64,000 bases of DNA from Campanula takesimana (taxonomy: Eukaryota; Streptophyta; Magnoliopsida; Asterales; Campanulaceae), in the NCBI GenBank assembly GCA_026119855.1, contig JAOWBW010000192.1, positions 496,001-560,000 on the forward strand, in the 5' to 3' direction. The notes under the pieces were generated by a model. It saw nothing but the letters and a program-made list of their open reading frames with translations, was not told the origin of the DNA and did not search any database. Position numbers and translations under genes: made by a program. Positions 11,345 to 20,976 of this stretch are shown here, in pieces. The first letter of the stretch is position 1. Every line of letters begins with the position of its first letter.

Positions 11345-11835
11345 GCGCGGGTGCATGTGTAAACATGGCAAGTATGTGAGGTGCATGTATAAACATGGAA
11401 AGTGTGTGCATGTGTAAACATGGCAAGTGTGTGTAGCGTGCATGTGTAAACATGGCAAGTGTGTGAGGTGCATGTGTAAACATGGCAAGTGTGTGCACGT
11501 GTAAACATGGCAAGTGTGTGCATGTGTAAACATGGCAAGTGTGTGCATGTGTAAACATGGCAAGTGTGTGTAGGGTGCATGTGTAAACATGGCAGGTGTG
11601 TGTAGGGTGCATGTGTATACATGGCAGGTGTGTGTAGGGTGCATGTGTAAACATGGAAAGTATGTAAGGTGCGTGTGTAAACATGGCAAGTGTGTGCATG
11701 TGTAAACATGGCAGGTGTGTGCATGTGTAAACATGGCAGGTGTGTGTGTAAACATGGCAGGTGTGTGCATGTGTAAACATGGCAGGTGTGTGCATGTGTA
11801 AACATGGCAGGTGTGTGCATGTGTAAACATGGCAA
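11345..11835. repeat. Minisatellite, units with CATGT-GTAA-ACATG hairpin
   Basis: About twenty copies of a 23-bp unit (GTGTGCATGTGTAAACATGG plus three bases) alternate with longer versions carrying a TAGGG-type insert. Every unit contains the perfect inverted repeat CATGT/ACATG around GTAA. The array lies between the primer site and gag, so in the untranslated leader. All three minus-strand frames stay open through it only because the unit lacks stop codons. Confidence 0.9.
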
Positions 11836-11891
11836 GCATCATGATGTAAACGAAAGTTAGACCCACTAAGTTTGAAAAAGTTTCAAAGCAG

Positions 11892-11909
11892 TCCCCAGCA
11901 GAGTCGCCA
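11892..11909 (-). other. Primer-binding site, tRNA-Arg type
   Basis: The minus strand reads TGGCGACTCTGCTGGGGA, separated from the LTR end by one base. It starts TGG, complementary to a tRNA CCA end, and matches the form recalled for Ogre elements, which use tRNA-Arg. The tRNA identity is from memory of the family. Confidence 0.7.
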
Positions 11910-12148
11910 CTGTGAATACGTGTGTTTGAATTTGTGAATATTCATAGCAACATTAAAATTATGAGAGTCGCCACGCCGTTTTAATTAAAGCCAAAACATT
12001 GAAAAAAGCATGTTTAGTGGGTTCGGGGGTCAAATTACAACAAGAGAAGAATATTGAACGTTATCACTCCTATTGCCCGAATTGATCGGTCTTTCTATCA
12101 TGATGCGGTGTATGTAGTGTGTTAGTGTTTGAGACCGGATCCGAAGAT

Positions 12149-12193
12149 TGCCTACGTTCCTCTCAACGTGAGAAGCTCAGGTCAGCGTAGTTC
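12149..12193. other. CTACG/CGTAG nested fold motif, copy 5 (in LTR)
   Basis: CTACG (12152-12156) pairs with CGTAG (12186-12190). Inner TCTC/GAGA closes AACGT. It lies within the LTR, transcribed side of the TATA box. Confidence 0.6.
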
Positions 12194-12656
12194 GAGAGAA
12201 TTAGAATAGGCAGAAGGATCGGAATCATGCATAATGAGGGGGGAGTTACCTAAAGATTAGGGTTTAGAAGTAGTTCCTAGATCATCCTCGGGTTGATGAA
12301 CCCTCGATCATCATCGGCTATGAAATAACATGCAAACATGAAGATCGCAACCCTAAATATAGCATAAATAAGGTTTTAATCTATGAACACGAAGAACATA
12401 TGAAGAACATATATGAACATATGAATAAACATGCGAAGCATATGAAGAAACTATGAATAAACATGCAAGAACATGAATATTAAAGATCTACATTAGAAAT
12501 AATGCAAGAACGTGAAGAAATAAGTTAGAAAACTTACCTATGTTGTCAAGAAATAAACCTTGATCTTCTTGGAGGTTTGAATGCTAATTAGAGAGCAAAA
12601 TTGTGTTTAAGAACTCTCAAATTCGGATCCCCCTAAACCAATAGCATGAGATTGGT

Positions 12657-12664
12657 TTATATAG
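12657..12664 (-). promoter_or_regulatory. TATA box of the gypsy LTR
   Basis: The minus strand reads CTATATAAAC. Transcription would run to lower coordinates through the primer site toward gag. It lies just downstream, on the minus strand, of the 36-bp repeats, as expected at a U3/R border. Confidence 0.55.
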
Positions 12665-12709
12665 TAAACTGAGGGGAAGATCTGATGGTCCAGATCATCC
12701 GGAGCGGAT

Positions 12710-12796
12710 GTGGCCGCGTGGCCAATATTGAGGGCGGCGGCGAAAGTGGCCGCGTGGCCAATATTGAGGACGGCGGCGAAAGTGGCCGCGTGGCCA
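12710..12796 (-). repeat. 36-bp tandem repeats in LTR U3
   Basis: Units begin at 12710, 12746 and 12782 (the third is partial). They are GC-rich with GTGGCCGCGTGGCCA at the head, unlike the AT-rich LTR around them. They sit 50-140 bp upstream of the TATA box on the minus strand, the usual place for retroelement enhancers. Confidence 0.85.
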
Positions 12797-13000
12797 TCGT
12801 TGCGCGCTGACTTGAAATTCAAGCTAGGGTTTTACTGTTCATACAAGGCAACCCTAAATGTCCATATTTAATGTTTTCTAGAACATTGAGCTATTTTTGG
12901 GAATCCGGGACAAGTCTTTGCAAGGTTTCTAATTCCTATAAAGTCCTTGTATATTTGGGAAAGCCCTAATAAACTCATTTTCAGGTCGGGTACTAACACA

Positions 13001-15566
13001 GACCCAGAAAGAAAGCGATATCATCAGTATGAGATTAGACAACGGTACTGAATTCAAGAACAATGGTATTGCTCAGTACTGTGATGACCATGGTATAGAC
13101 CACAACTTCTCAGCTGCCGGTACACCACAACAAAATGGTGTCATTGAGAGAAAGAACAGAACTCTTATAGAAGCCGGTAAGACCATGATTGCTGAAGCCA
13201 GGCTACCAAAATACTTTTGGGCTGAAGCCATCAATACTGCCTGCTTCACTCAGAACAGATCTCTAATCAACAAATTCCACAACAAGACTCCTTATGAACT
13301 CTGGAGAGGAAGAATTCCCAACATTGGCTTCTTCAAAATATTTGGCTGAAAATGTTACTTGCTTTACAACGGTAAGGAGCACAAAGGTAAATTTGATGAG
13401 AAAGCTGATGAAGGAATCCTTATTGAATACGCTAAACACAGTAAGGCCTTTCGATTTTTCAACAAGAAACTTTTGAAAATTGTTGAATCTGTTCATGTAA
13501 CCTTTGATGAATTTGATTTGTTAGAGTCTGACAAGGCTCCAAATAGTACTAATGCTTCTAGTGCTCATGAGATAGATGAATCCAGTAATTCTAACCATGC
13601 AGGTCAAGTACCAATTGCTGATCCAGTCATTTCAGTAGAAGAACCATCAGATACTCAGTACTTTGCATCATCGACAGATCATGATCATACTGATAACTTT
13701 CATAATCCATTTGCCGATGCAAACTCTGCCGATCATCCTGAAGACAGATCTATCCCTCAACCAATTTCTGTTATAAGACCTAACACTTCAAGTTCTCATC
13801 CACCTCTCACTCAAAACTCCTCTTCTCCTCCACCATCTACTGATCTTGATCCTCCTCTAGAATCCTTACAACAATAATCAGTAAGACATGATGTGTCGAG
13901 AGAAGTTAGAGCAGTTCGTGATCATCCATTAGAAAATGTGATTGGTGATGTCTTTGGTCCCAGACTAACAAGGAACCTGAGCAAGGCATTTGATGAAAGT
14001 CTCTTCTCATCTGCTATGGTTTCCAACACAGAACCAAAGAAGACTGAAGAAGCTCTTGCCGATCCTGGTTGGGTTGAAGCCATGCAAGAGGAACTGAGTC
14101 AGTTTGAAAGATGCAATGTATGGGAACTTGTGCCAAGACCAACTTCTGAACAAGTTATTGGTACAAAGTGGGTCTAAAGGAACAAGTTGGATGAAGCTGG
14201 GAATATCACTAGAAACAAAGCAAGCTTGGTTGCAAAAGGCTACTGACAAGAAGAAGTGATTGACTACAACGAGACATTTGCTCCTGTTGCAAGATTGGAA
14301 GCTATAAGACTTTTCTTAGCCTATGCTGCCTTCAAAGAATTCAAACTATATCAAATGCACCTGAAAAGTGCCTTCTTGAATGGAGAACTCCAAGAACTTG
14401 TTTATGTTGAACAACCCCTTGGTTTTGAGGACTCCAAAAAGTCTGATCATGTCTACCGATTGAAGAAAGCTCTCTATGGCTTGAAGCAAGCTCCAAGGGC
14501 ATGGTATGAAACCCTTTCTAAGTTTTTACTTAGTGATGGCTTAGGTTTCACTCGAGGTAAAATCGACACTACTTTATTTGTTGCCAAGCATAAGGGTTAT
14601 TCATTGTTTGTTCAAATATATGTCGATGATATTATTTTTGGTTCTACTAACGAATCACTTTGCAAGAGATTTGAGAAGTTAATGCAGAGCAAGTTCGAGA
14701 TGAGCATGATGGGTGAACTAACATATTTCTTTGGACTTCAAGTCAAGCAAACCAATGAGGGAATATTCATCAGTCAAACCAAGTATGCAAAAGAACTAAT
14801 CAAGAAGTTTGGCTTCGACAATGCCCATTCTCAAAGCACACCGATAGGCACTAACATTCATTTATATAAGGATGAGCCCAGTAAGAAGGTATATATGACT
14901 GTCTACCGAGGTATGATAGGCTCATTCATCTATCTAACTGCCAGTAGACCAGATATCATGTTTGCCGTTTGTGTATGTGCCAGGTTTCAAGCTGACCCTA
15001 GGGAATCCCATCTGCAGGCTGTAAAACGCATTATTAAATATTTATGTGGTTCTGCTAACCTTGGATTATGGTATGCTAGAGATTCATCTTTTAATCTAAT
15101 AGGTTATTCAGATGCAAATTTTGCAGCTTGTAGGGTGACTAAAAAAAGTACAAGTGGAACATGCCAATTTCTTGGTGATCGGTTGGTGTCTTGGTCTTGT
15201 AAAAAGCAGGCATCAATTTCCACTTCAACTACTGAAGCTGAGTACATAGCTGCCGGTAGTTGCTATTCACAGATCCTTTGGATAAAGCAGCAGCTGGTTG
15301 ACTATGAAGTTCCATCTCAAGTTTGTCCCAGTTACTGTGACAATCAATCTGCTATCTCAGTATCCAACAATCCGGTCACGCACTCCAAAACCAAGCATAT
15401 AGACATCAAATACCACTTTCTGAAGGAACATGTAGAAAAGGGAAATGTTGTGCTGCTCAAAGTTCATACCGATTTCCAAAGAGCAGACATACTGACAAAG
15501 CCTTTAGATCAGAAAAGATTTGAATTCCTCAGAGGTGAACTAGGTATGATTGATTACAATGGTTAA
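13001..15566 (+). pseudogene. Copia A pol: integrase end, reverse transcriptase, RNase H
   Basis: A single frame runs from the first base after the gypsy LTR to the stop at 15564-15566. It shows the integrase core end (MRLDNGTEF, then GTPQQNGVIERKNRTL), a Ser/Pro-rich linker (13500-13870), reverse transcriptase (KSAFLNGEL, YGLKQAPRAWY, catalytic YVDDIIFGST at about 14620) and RNase H (STTEAEYIAA, TKHIDIKYHF, ADILTKPLD). Four in-frame stops break it: TGA 13347-13349, TAA 13875-13877, TAA 14175-14177 and TGA 14244-14246. No frameshift was seen across 2.5 kb, so decay is by point substitution only. The protein would cut, copy and integrate element cDNA; this copy cannot. The integrase N-terminal zinc finger and first catalytic residues lie outside. 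Confidence 0.9.
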
Positions 15567-16279
15567 AACTGTGCTGACTTTACTATTTGTATTAGTCTGC
15601 CGATCAAATTAGCAAAGCACAATAATTTGCCGACCAAAAACAACATGCCTACCAACATCATCTTGCCGACATTATGTCTTGCCGATTTGTCAAAATTCAA
15701 ATTCAAACTCATCGGTAGATCTCATTCTTAACGGATAAGGATTCTCTGACACATGACGTAAGCAATGTCAAATCAAAGATACAATCGGTCACACCACCTC
15801 TCTGACACGTGTGTGCACCGCCTTACCCAAATTGTGTCAAAAATTTATCCCAAATCCTTGTGATAAATTGGAAAGGTAACTTTTATACTTACCATTTTAT
15901 TGTTGCCGTCTTTACCCCTTCTCTCTCCTAAGTTTAACCGTCTAATTTCAACCATCTGGTTCGCGCATTAAATTCATTGTGTGCGCACGTTCTTCGAGTT
16001 ATTCGCTATAGTTAAACTCCTCATTATTTCTCTTCTCCCCATGCAAAGCCTTCTTATTCTCTCTCTCTTCCATAACATATAAAAGCTTCACTTAAACCTC
16101 TTCTTATTCTTTTCGCTCTTCACTCACCTGAACTTTCCTTGTTGCTTGTGTTCATCATTATCTCCTACCAGTCTGCTCTAATCTCTGGTAACCATTTGAT
16201 GATTTACATTTGTTCCTCTAATTTAGTTTAAATTAATTGATTTCTAACTTGTGAGATTTCTTGATTGATTTTGCAGATA
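15567..16279 (+). promoter_or_regulatory. Leader and promoter-like region of the extra ORF, with intron
   Basis: Non-coding. It holds several TGCCGA(T/C) repeats (15595-15700), a TATA-like ACATATAAAAG (16075-16085) and a pyrimidine-rich leader. A plausible 89-bp intron runs from GGTAACC (GT at 16188) to TTTTGCAG (AG at 16275-16276), ending three bases before the ATG at 16280. I infer a separately transcribed, spliced mRNA for the extra ORF; transcription is not shown by sequence alone. Confidence 0.55.
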
Positions 16280-19200
16280 ATGTCAAGCAACAAAAAGGAT
16301 ATCTATGGAGGCTATGTTGACTCCACATTCTACGACGACACTCTTGACGGTGATTTCTTGAGAAATCTTTTGATTGGTTCTCTTCTGGACTCTTTCATCA
16401 CTCCAACTGGTGTTGAGTTCATATTTTTGGGTCAAGTGCAAGAGTTTTTCTCCAACGCCTCAGTTATCTCTGCCCCAAATGATCCGTCTACCTTCATCTC
16501 CATCAACTCTTCTGTCGCCGGCGTCATGATCTCTATCACTCCATCCTCTATTTCTGCTGCTTTTCCTCTCCTTGGAAGTGAAGGCGTAACTAGTCTAGCT
16601 GATGACAAGTCCTTAGACAAGGCATGGACCCTTATGAGGGGAGTCGGTCCTAGGCTCAGTGGAGATAATCATCTGAAAGCTCATTACAGAAGGAGATTCT
16701 TCGCTCTTGCAGAGATTGTTGATAGATGTTTAGTCTGCAGATCTGGCTCTCACAGCCATGTGATTGATGTGCAGTTTGAGGCAATGGCAGCCATTGTACT
16801 TTAAGAAGAATTCAACTGGTGTGCCTATTTGTTCAGAGTCATTGTAATTACAGCAGTAAAATGGAAAGAAGATAGAAGAAAGAACAAGGCTCACCCTGGA
16901 AAGGGATGTCATTACATGCTGATAAGCACCATCCTGAGAAACAACTCAGAGATTGTCAGAGCTTCCCTAGCACCTCCAAGCTTTGACTTTGACAAACTCA
17001 AATCTTTCAAGCTTTCTGATTGGAACATAATATCCAAGAAAGCTTCTACCAGCACAGTAGTAGTTCCAGCTGCTGGTACTCCAAAGAAGAAGAAGGCAAA
17101 GAAAGTTGTTAAGGTTGCCACTGTGGCTCTTACCGATGTCTCTACTCCTGCACAATCTACCGATAGGATTCTTGCTGACTCAACTCCTGCTACTCCTAGA
17201 AAAAGAAAATTAGTCAAGGCTGCTGATAAAGTGCAAACCAAAAAGTCAAAAGTCATATCTGCCGGTGAACCATCTGTCGTTCCAAAGCCAAAACCTGCTG
17301 ATCAAGCTCAGTCTATGACAATTCCAAAAGCTGATCCTAGAGCCAAAATGATAAGATTTGCTCCATCGCTTCTCTCTGGTATTTTACTGATTAAGACTGA
17401 AGTAGAAGACATTGCTGATCTGGCTGAAGATCCTATTGCTGATGTTCTGAAGAAGTCTGCTGTTGTAAGAAAATGCCAACCTGTAAGAAACTCCACTTTC
17501 CATTCTTTCTATCGCAACCATTGGTCCTTCACTAATAAGGTCCTTCCAAAGAATTGGGTGTTTCCAATTGATCATCTTCACCCCTTCATTCGCCGGTTGC
17601 TCCAGTTTCATGAGGAAAGAAAGGAGTTGGTTTCTCCTAGAAACCGTGCTGATTATGTTGACTTTTCAAGCTTGAATGGACTAACTGACTTGTTCAAAGA
17701 GAAGTTTGTTCCCCTTCAGAAATTTCAAAGATTATCAGAATCTGAACTCAGATTGAACTTTGGGCGTTTCTTTAATCTGCTGCTGCTTCCCTGGAATCAA
17801 GTCTATCTCTTCCAAGATAGAATTAGACAAGACTTGATGGTCCAAAGTGTATGGGTCGCCTATGCTGATATATACAGTCAGCAGTCAAAATTTCTTGGAT
17901 CTGATCCCTATCAAATGGGAAGACCAGAAGACGATGATGATTTACTGGTTTACAACGATAATTAAGGCATTTCTGCTGGTCCATTAGCTGATCTATTTCT
18001 GCAGAAGGTAAAGAAATCCACTATTGATATGATCAAAGAGTCTGAAGCCTATCTTACCAGACGTGCAGTCGAGCAACCAGCAAATGATCCCATTCCTACT
18101 CCCAGCAGTTCTGTTGATGTTGCTGACTTTGTTTGTTCTCACAAAGCAGCTGGTAAATCTCTCACGTCCTCTGACTCAATCGGTGACTTGGAAAAGATGC
18201 CGATTAGCATAATCTTTAAGAAGCCCTCTTCTGGTCAAGTTCAAACTGCCGCTACTCCAACCTTTGTGTCATCTGCTTAAGCCTTTGCTGACTCAGTCTT
18301 AGCTGGTAATGGCTCTGAGCGTAGTCAAGAAGGAGGAGGTTCTGCTGACAAAGGATCTACTGATAAATCTGTTGAGCAGATTATTGGGACAACTTCAGAC
18401 ACTCAACCTGCTGATGAAACCAGTACTGCTGTTGAGCACCTGGTCACTCAAGTTGAGGAAACTATGGAAACTCAACTTCTGATTAATGAAGAAGACCTAC
18501 TTGCATCAGTTGAGCAAACTACTGATACTCATGCTGCTGATGAAGTTGTCGTTAGAGATTTGCTGATTTCAGGAGGAGCTTGTGCTGATGAAGATGTAGC
18601 TGCTGATACAGACCTTGCTGACGAGCCAACTTCAGACACTCATTATTCTGAGCCAACTGCTGACACTCAGATTATTCTTGCTTCTACTGGTGAAGTCTCT
18701 GATAAAACTTTAGACACTCAGATTGTTCAATTTCCTATCTCATCTGTTGATGTGATTCTGGTTAAGTCTACTGGTTTGAGAGAGGTTGTTGAGTTAGGAG
18801 GAGGAGTTGCTGACAATACTACTGCCATTGATGCAATGATTGCTGCTGATCTACAGTTTGAGAAACTTCAGGGTGCTTTATTTGCTCCTGAGGAACCTCT
18901 ATTTTTGTCTGCTCCTGAGGCACAACCGGTTGTTGCTGATGAAGTACAACCAGTTGCTGACAGTGTTGCTGCTGTTGATGAGGAAAGCGCAGATGAGATA
19001 GATCCTGCTGACTATGTCCAATTACCAAATGAAGGTGAAAGGGATTCTGCTCCACCTCCTGAGTACAACTGTGAGCTTCATGCCAAGGAGATGATGAGTT
19101 CAAACTGGTACACAACCAGCGTCTCTATTCCTACTAACAGTTTTGGCCAACAGTTGTTTCCTCTTCATCAGCCAATCAGGTCCTTCCGATCCACTCTTCA

Positions 19201-20613
19201 AAGGATTCCTTCTCCTTTCAGCAAAAATCATCCTTTCATTGCTGGTTCCACCGCAAGCGAAAAGATAATTTTCATGCCCTGGATTAAACCTGATTTCAAA
19301 ATGAGGAAAGGGAAGGCTCCCCGGGTGTCCAAGCTCAAGGTGAAAGGACATGTTTATGAACCTCTACACTGCTTACCTGGGAAGATAAAGGTTGGAGGCA
19401 AAATCCACCTGCCTGGTCCCTCTCCTAAGGAGGTATGCATCGTCACGAATGGTTGGATGAGAAGGTACATGATGATTAACGATGAACTTCATGATATACT
19501 CGAATTCCGGGCTACTGATCCTCGTGGACTGTTGTTTTTAGTGAAATCTGCTGCTCTTGCACTGACCTTGCTGATATTTCACCCAAGACAGTGTGCTGAT
19601 CATTTGGTCTATACCTCTAGGCTGATGAATGCCAGGTTAATGGCTATGATCCTTGAAGGATGGGCTTGTCTTAATCTACTTATGGCTATCTTTCTGTCAA
19701 TGGAAGACAATGGTATTTTCCATTTGCCAGAGGATCGTGCTGTTGTTATTCATCCTGATTTTCCCATGCCGATGTATTTGCTACCGACCTTATTGCTTCC
19801 ACCTTTGTTCCGGATGCATTTCTTCTTACTGATGCCGATGCTACTTATGCTGATTTTCTTCAACAATTCCTGCCTCTGCCTCCTGCTTCAACTCCTGTTC
19901 CTCCTTCTCCATTAATGATCATTCTTTCCTCTGATGACGAGTTGCCAATAGAAGATTCTGCTGTTGTGCTTATAGAAGAGGCTGACTTACTCAATGAAGA
20001 TTTTGTGCCATCTCTAATGGTACAATCTGCCGAGAGTTTTGCTTTGCCGATTACCATTGAGAAACCAGTGATAGTGAACATCCTCTATGAATTCATCCGC
20101 TTTGAGGAAGGTGACTTTTCAAATCAGCAAGTGCCTTCCACTCGTGCTGATGTCGGTGATTTGGGCCTTTCTCTTGCCGACCTGATTAAGGAGACTCGTC
20201 AAGATCTTGCTAAGCGGCTTCTTAAGTCCAATCAGGAGGAGGAAAGTAGAAGAATCAAGGACTTGAAGGAACTTCTTGCTGATAGAGAAACCAGACTGGT
20301 TACTCTTTCTGAATCCTTGGGAACTACAAATTCCATTCAACAACAACTTGTTGATAACCATAGGCTGCAGATCAGAGATATAGAGAAAATTGAAAAAGTG
20401 CTATCTGTAACCAAGACTGCTCTTGCTGATGCTCATCTGAAGATTGCTGCTCTTGAAGCCAACAATAAGATGCTGACTAAGAGATTAGAAAATGTGCAGA
20501 GAAGACAAAAGAGGAAAGCTGACAAAGAGGCTGCCAGAGCAAAGAAGAAGTCCAAGCATTCTGAATCTACATCAAAGGCTGCTGACCAGCAAGAGGACCC
20601 TCCTATGTCTTGA
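16280..20613 (+). pseudogene. Copia A extra ORF (the 'env-like' position), coiled-coil nuclear-type protein
   Basis: About 1,440 codons from ATG 16280, which follows a splice acceptor. In-frame stops lie at 16802-16804, 17963-17965 and 18278-18280, and a frameshift near 19780 moves the frame to the one ending at 20613. The N-terminal part (about 170 residues, and again 17490-17930) resembles the 'putative plant transposon protein' domain found in such elements (tentative, from memory). Basic clusters near 17200 (PRKRKLVKAADK) and at the C-terminus (KRKADKEAARAKKKSK) look like nuclear signals. The middle (18300-19100) is acidic and Ala/Asp-rich; 20150-20560 is a strong coiled coil. I see no signal peptide or convincing membrane segment in frame, and the hydrophobic run near 19800-19900 is out of frame after the shift. 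Function is unknown. Confidence 0.7.
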
Positions 20614-20976
20614 GTCACTGTAGCCAATGATATAGATATCCTGAAGACCTTCAAAGATATATCCAACAAATTATTTGCTAACATTTTGTCTTTGTGTATG
20701 CTTATGTTTATATTATGCTCTCATAATATATCTGCTGCTACTCATGCTAACTTTGTTTTGCAGATTATTATTTCTCTGCTGATCATTGCTATCAGCAATT
20801 CTTTTTCTCTTTCTATCTTATTTATTTTGTTTTTATTTCGTTTACCTTTACTAAGACATCAACTGTGACTTGGCTTAGGGAATAATAATAAATAGACATT
20901 CCTTATACATTCTTTTACTAAGCTAAGAAAGATGCTCTTGGATAGGGTGATTGGACTTAAGCAATTAGGAGGAGAT
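20614..20976 (+). other. Copia A 3' untranslated segment with polypurine tract
   Basis: AT-rich, no gene. The polypurine tract TAGGAGGAGAT (20966-20976) directly precedes the LTR and would prime plus-strand synthesis. Confidence 0.7.

Larger units (their letters stand above)
1..13000 (-). mobile_element. Tat/Ogre-like Ty3/gypsy retroelement, non-autonomous, 3' end outside window
   Basis: Read on the minus strand: a 1.1-kb LTR at 11911-13000, a primer-binding site one base inside it (11892-11909), a leader with minisatellites, a gag remnant (7822-8502), then about 7.8 kb of tandem arrays without protease, reverse transcriptase or integrase. A tRNA-Arg-type primer site, a C..H..H..C gag knuckle and tandem repeats in untranslated regions are known traits of the Tat/Ogre lineage. 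The right boundary is precise: base 13001 resumes a copia integrase frame, so this element inserted into copia A. The left LTR and target duplication lie outside. The lineage name is inferred from motifs; the LTR plus primer-site structure is seen directly. Confidence 0.75.
11911..13000 (-). repeat. 5' LTR of the Tat/Ogre-like element
   Basis: Plus-strand ends are TGTGAATACG and CTAACACA, so the LTR starts TGT and ends ACA in either direction. It abuts the primer site on one side and copia integrase codons on the other. It contains a TATA box (12657-12664), upstream 36-bp repeats (12710-12796), one copy of the CTACG/CGTAG fold motif (12149-12193), and a second GAGTCGCCAC-type sequence near 11965 that echoes the primer site. 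The partner LTR is outside the window. Confidence 0.75.

Noticed and set aside
10960..11866. Long minus-strand open frames rich in His, Cys and Thr (up to 291 codons, three overlapping frames)
   Set aside because: All three frames are open because the minisatellite lacks stop codons; no domain, and frames overlap each other.
19780..19915. Hydrophobic run suggesting a membrane anchor in the copia A extra ORF
   Set aside because: It lies in the wrong frame after a frameshift; the frame matching the neighbouring codon usage is hydrophilic.
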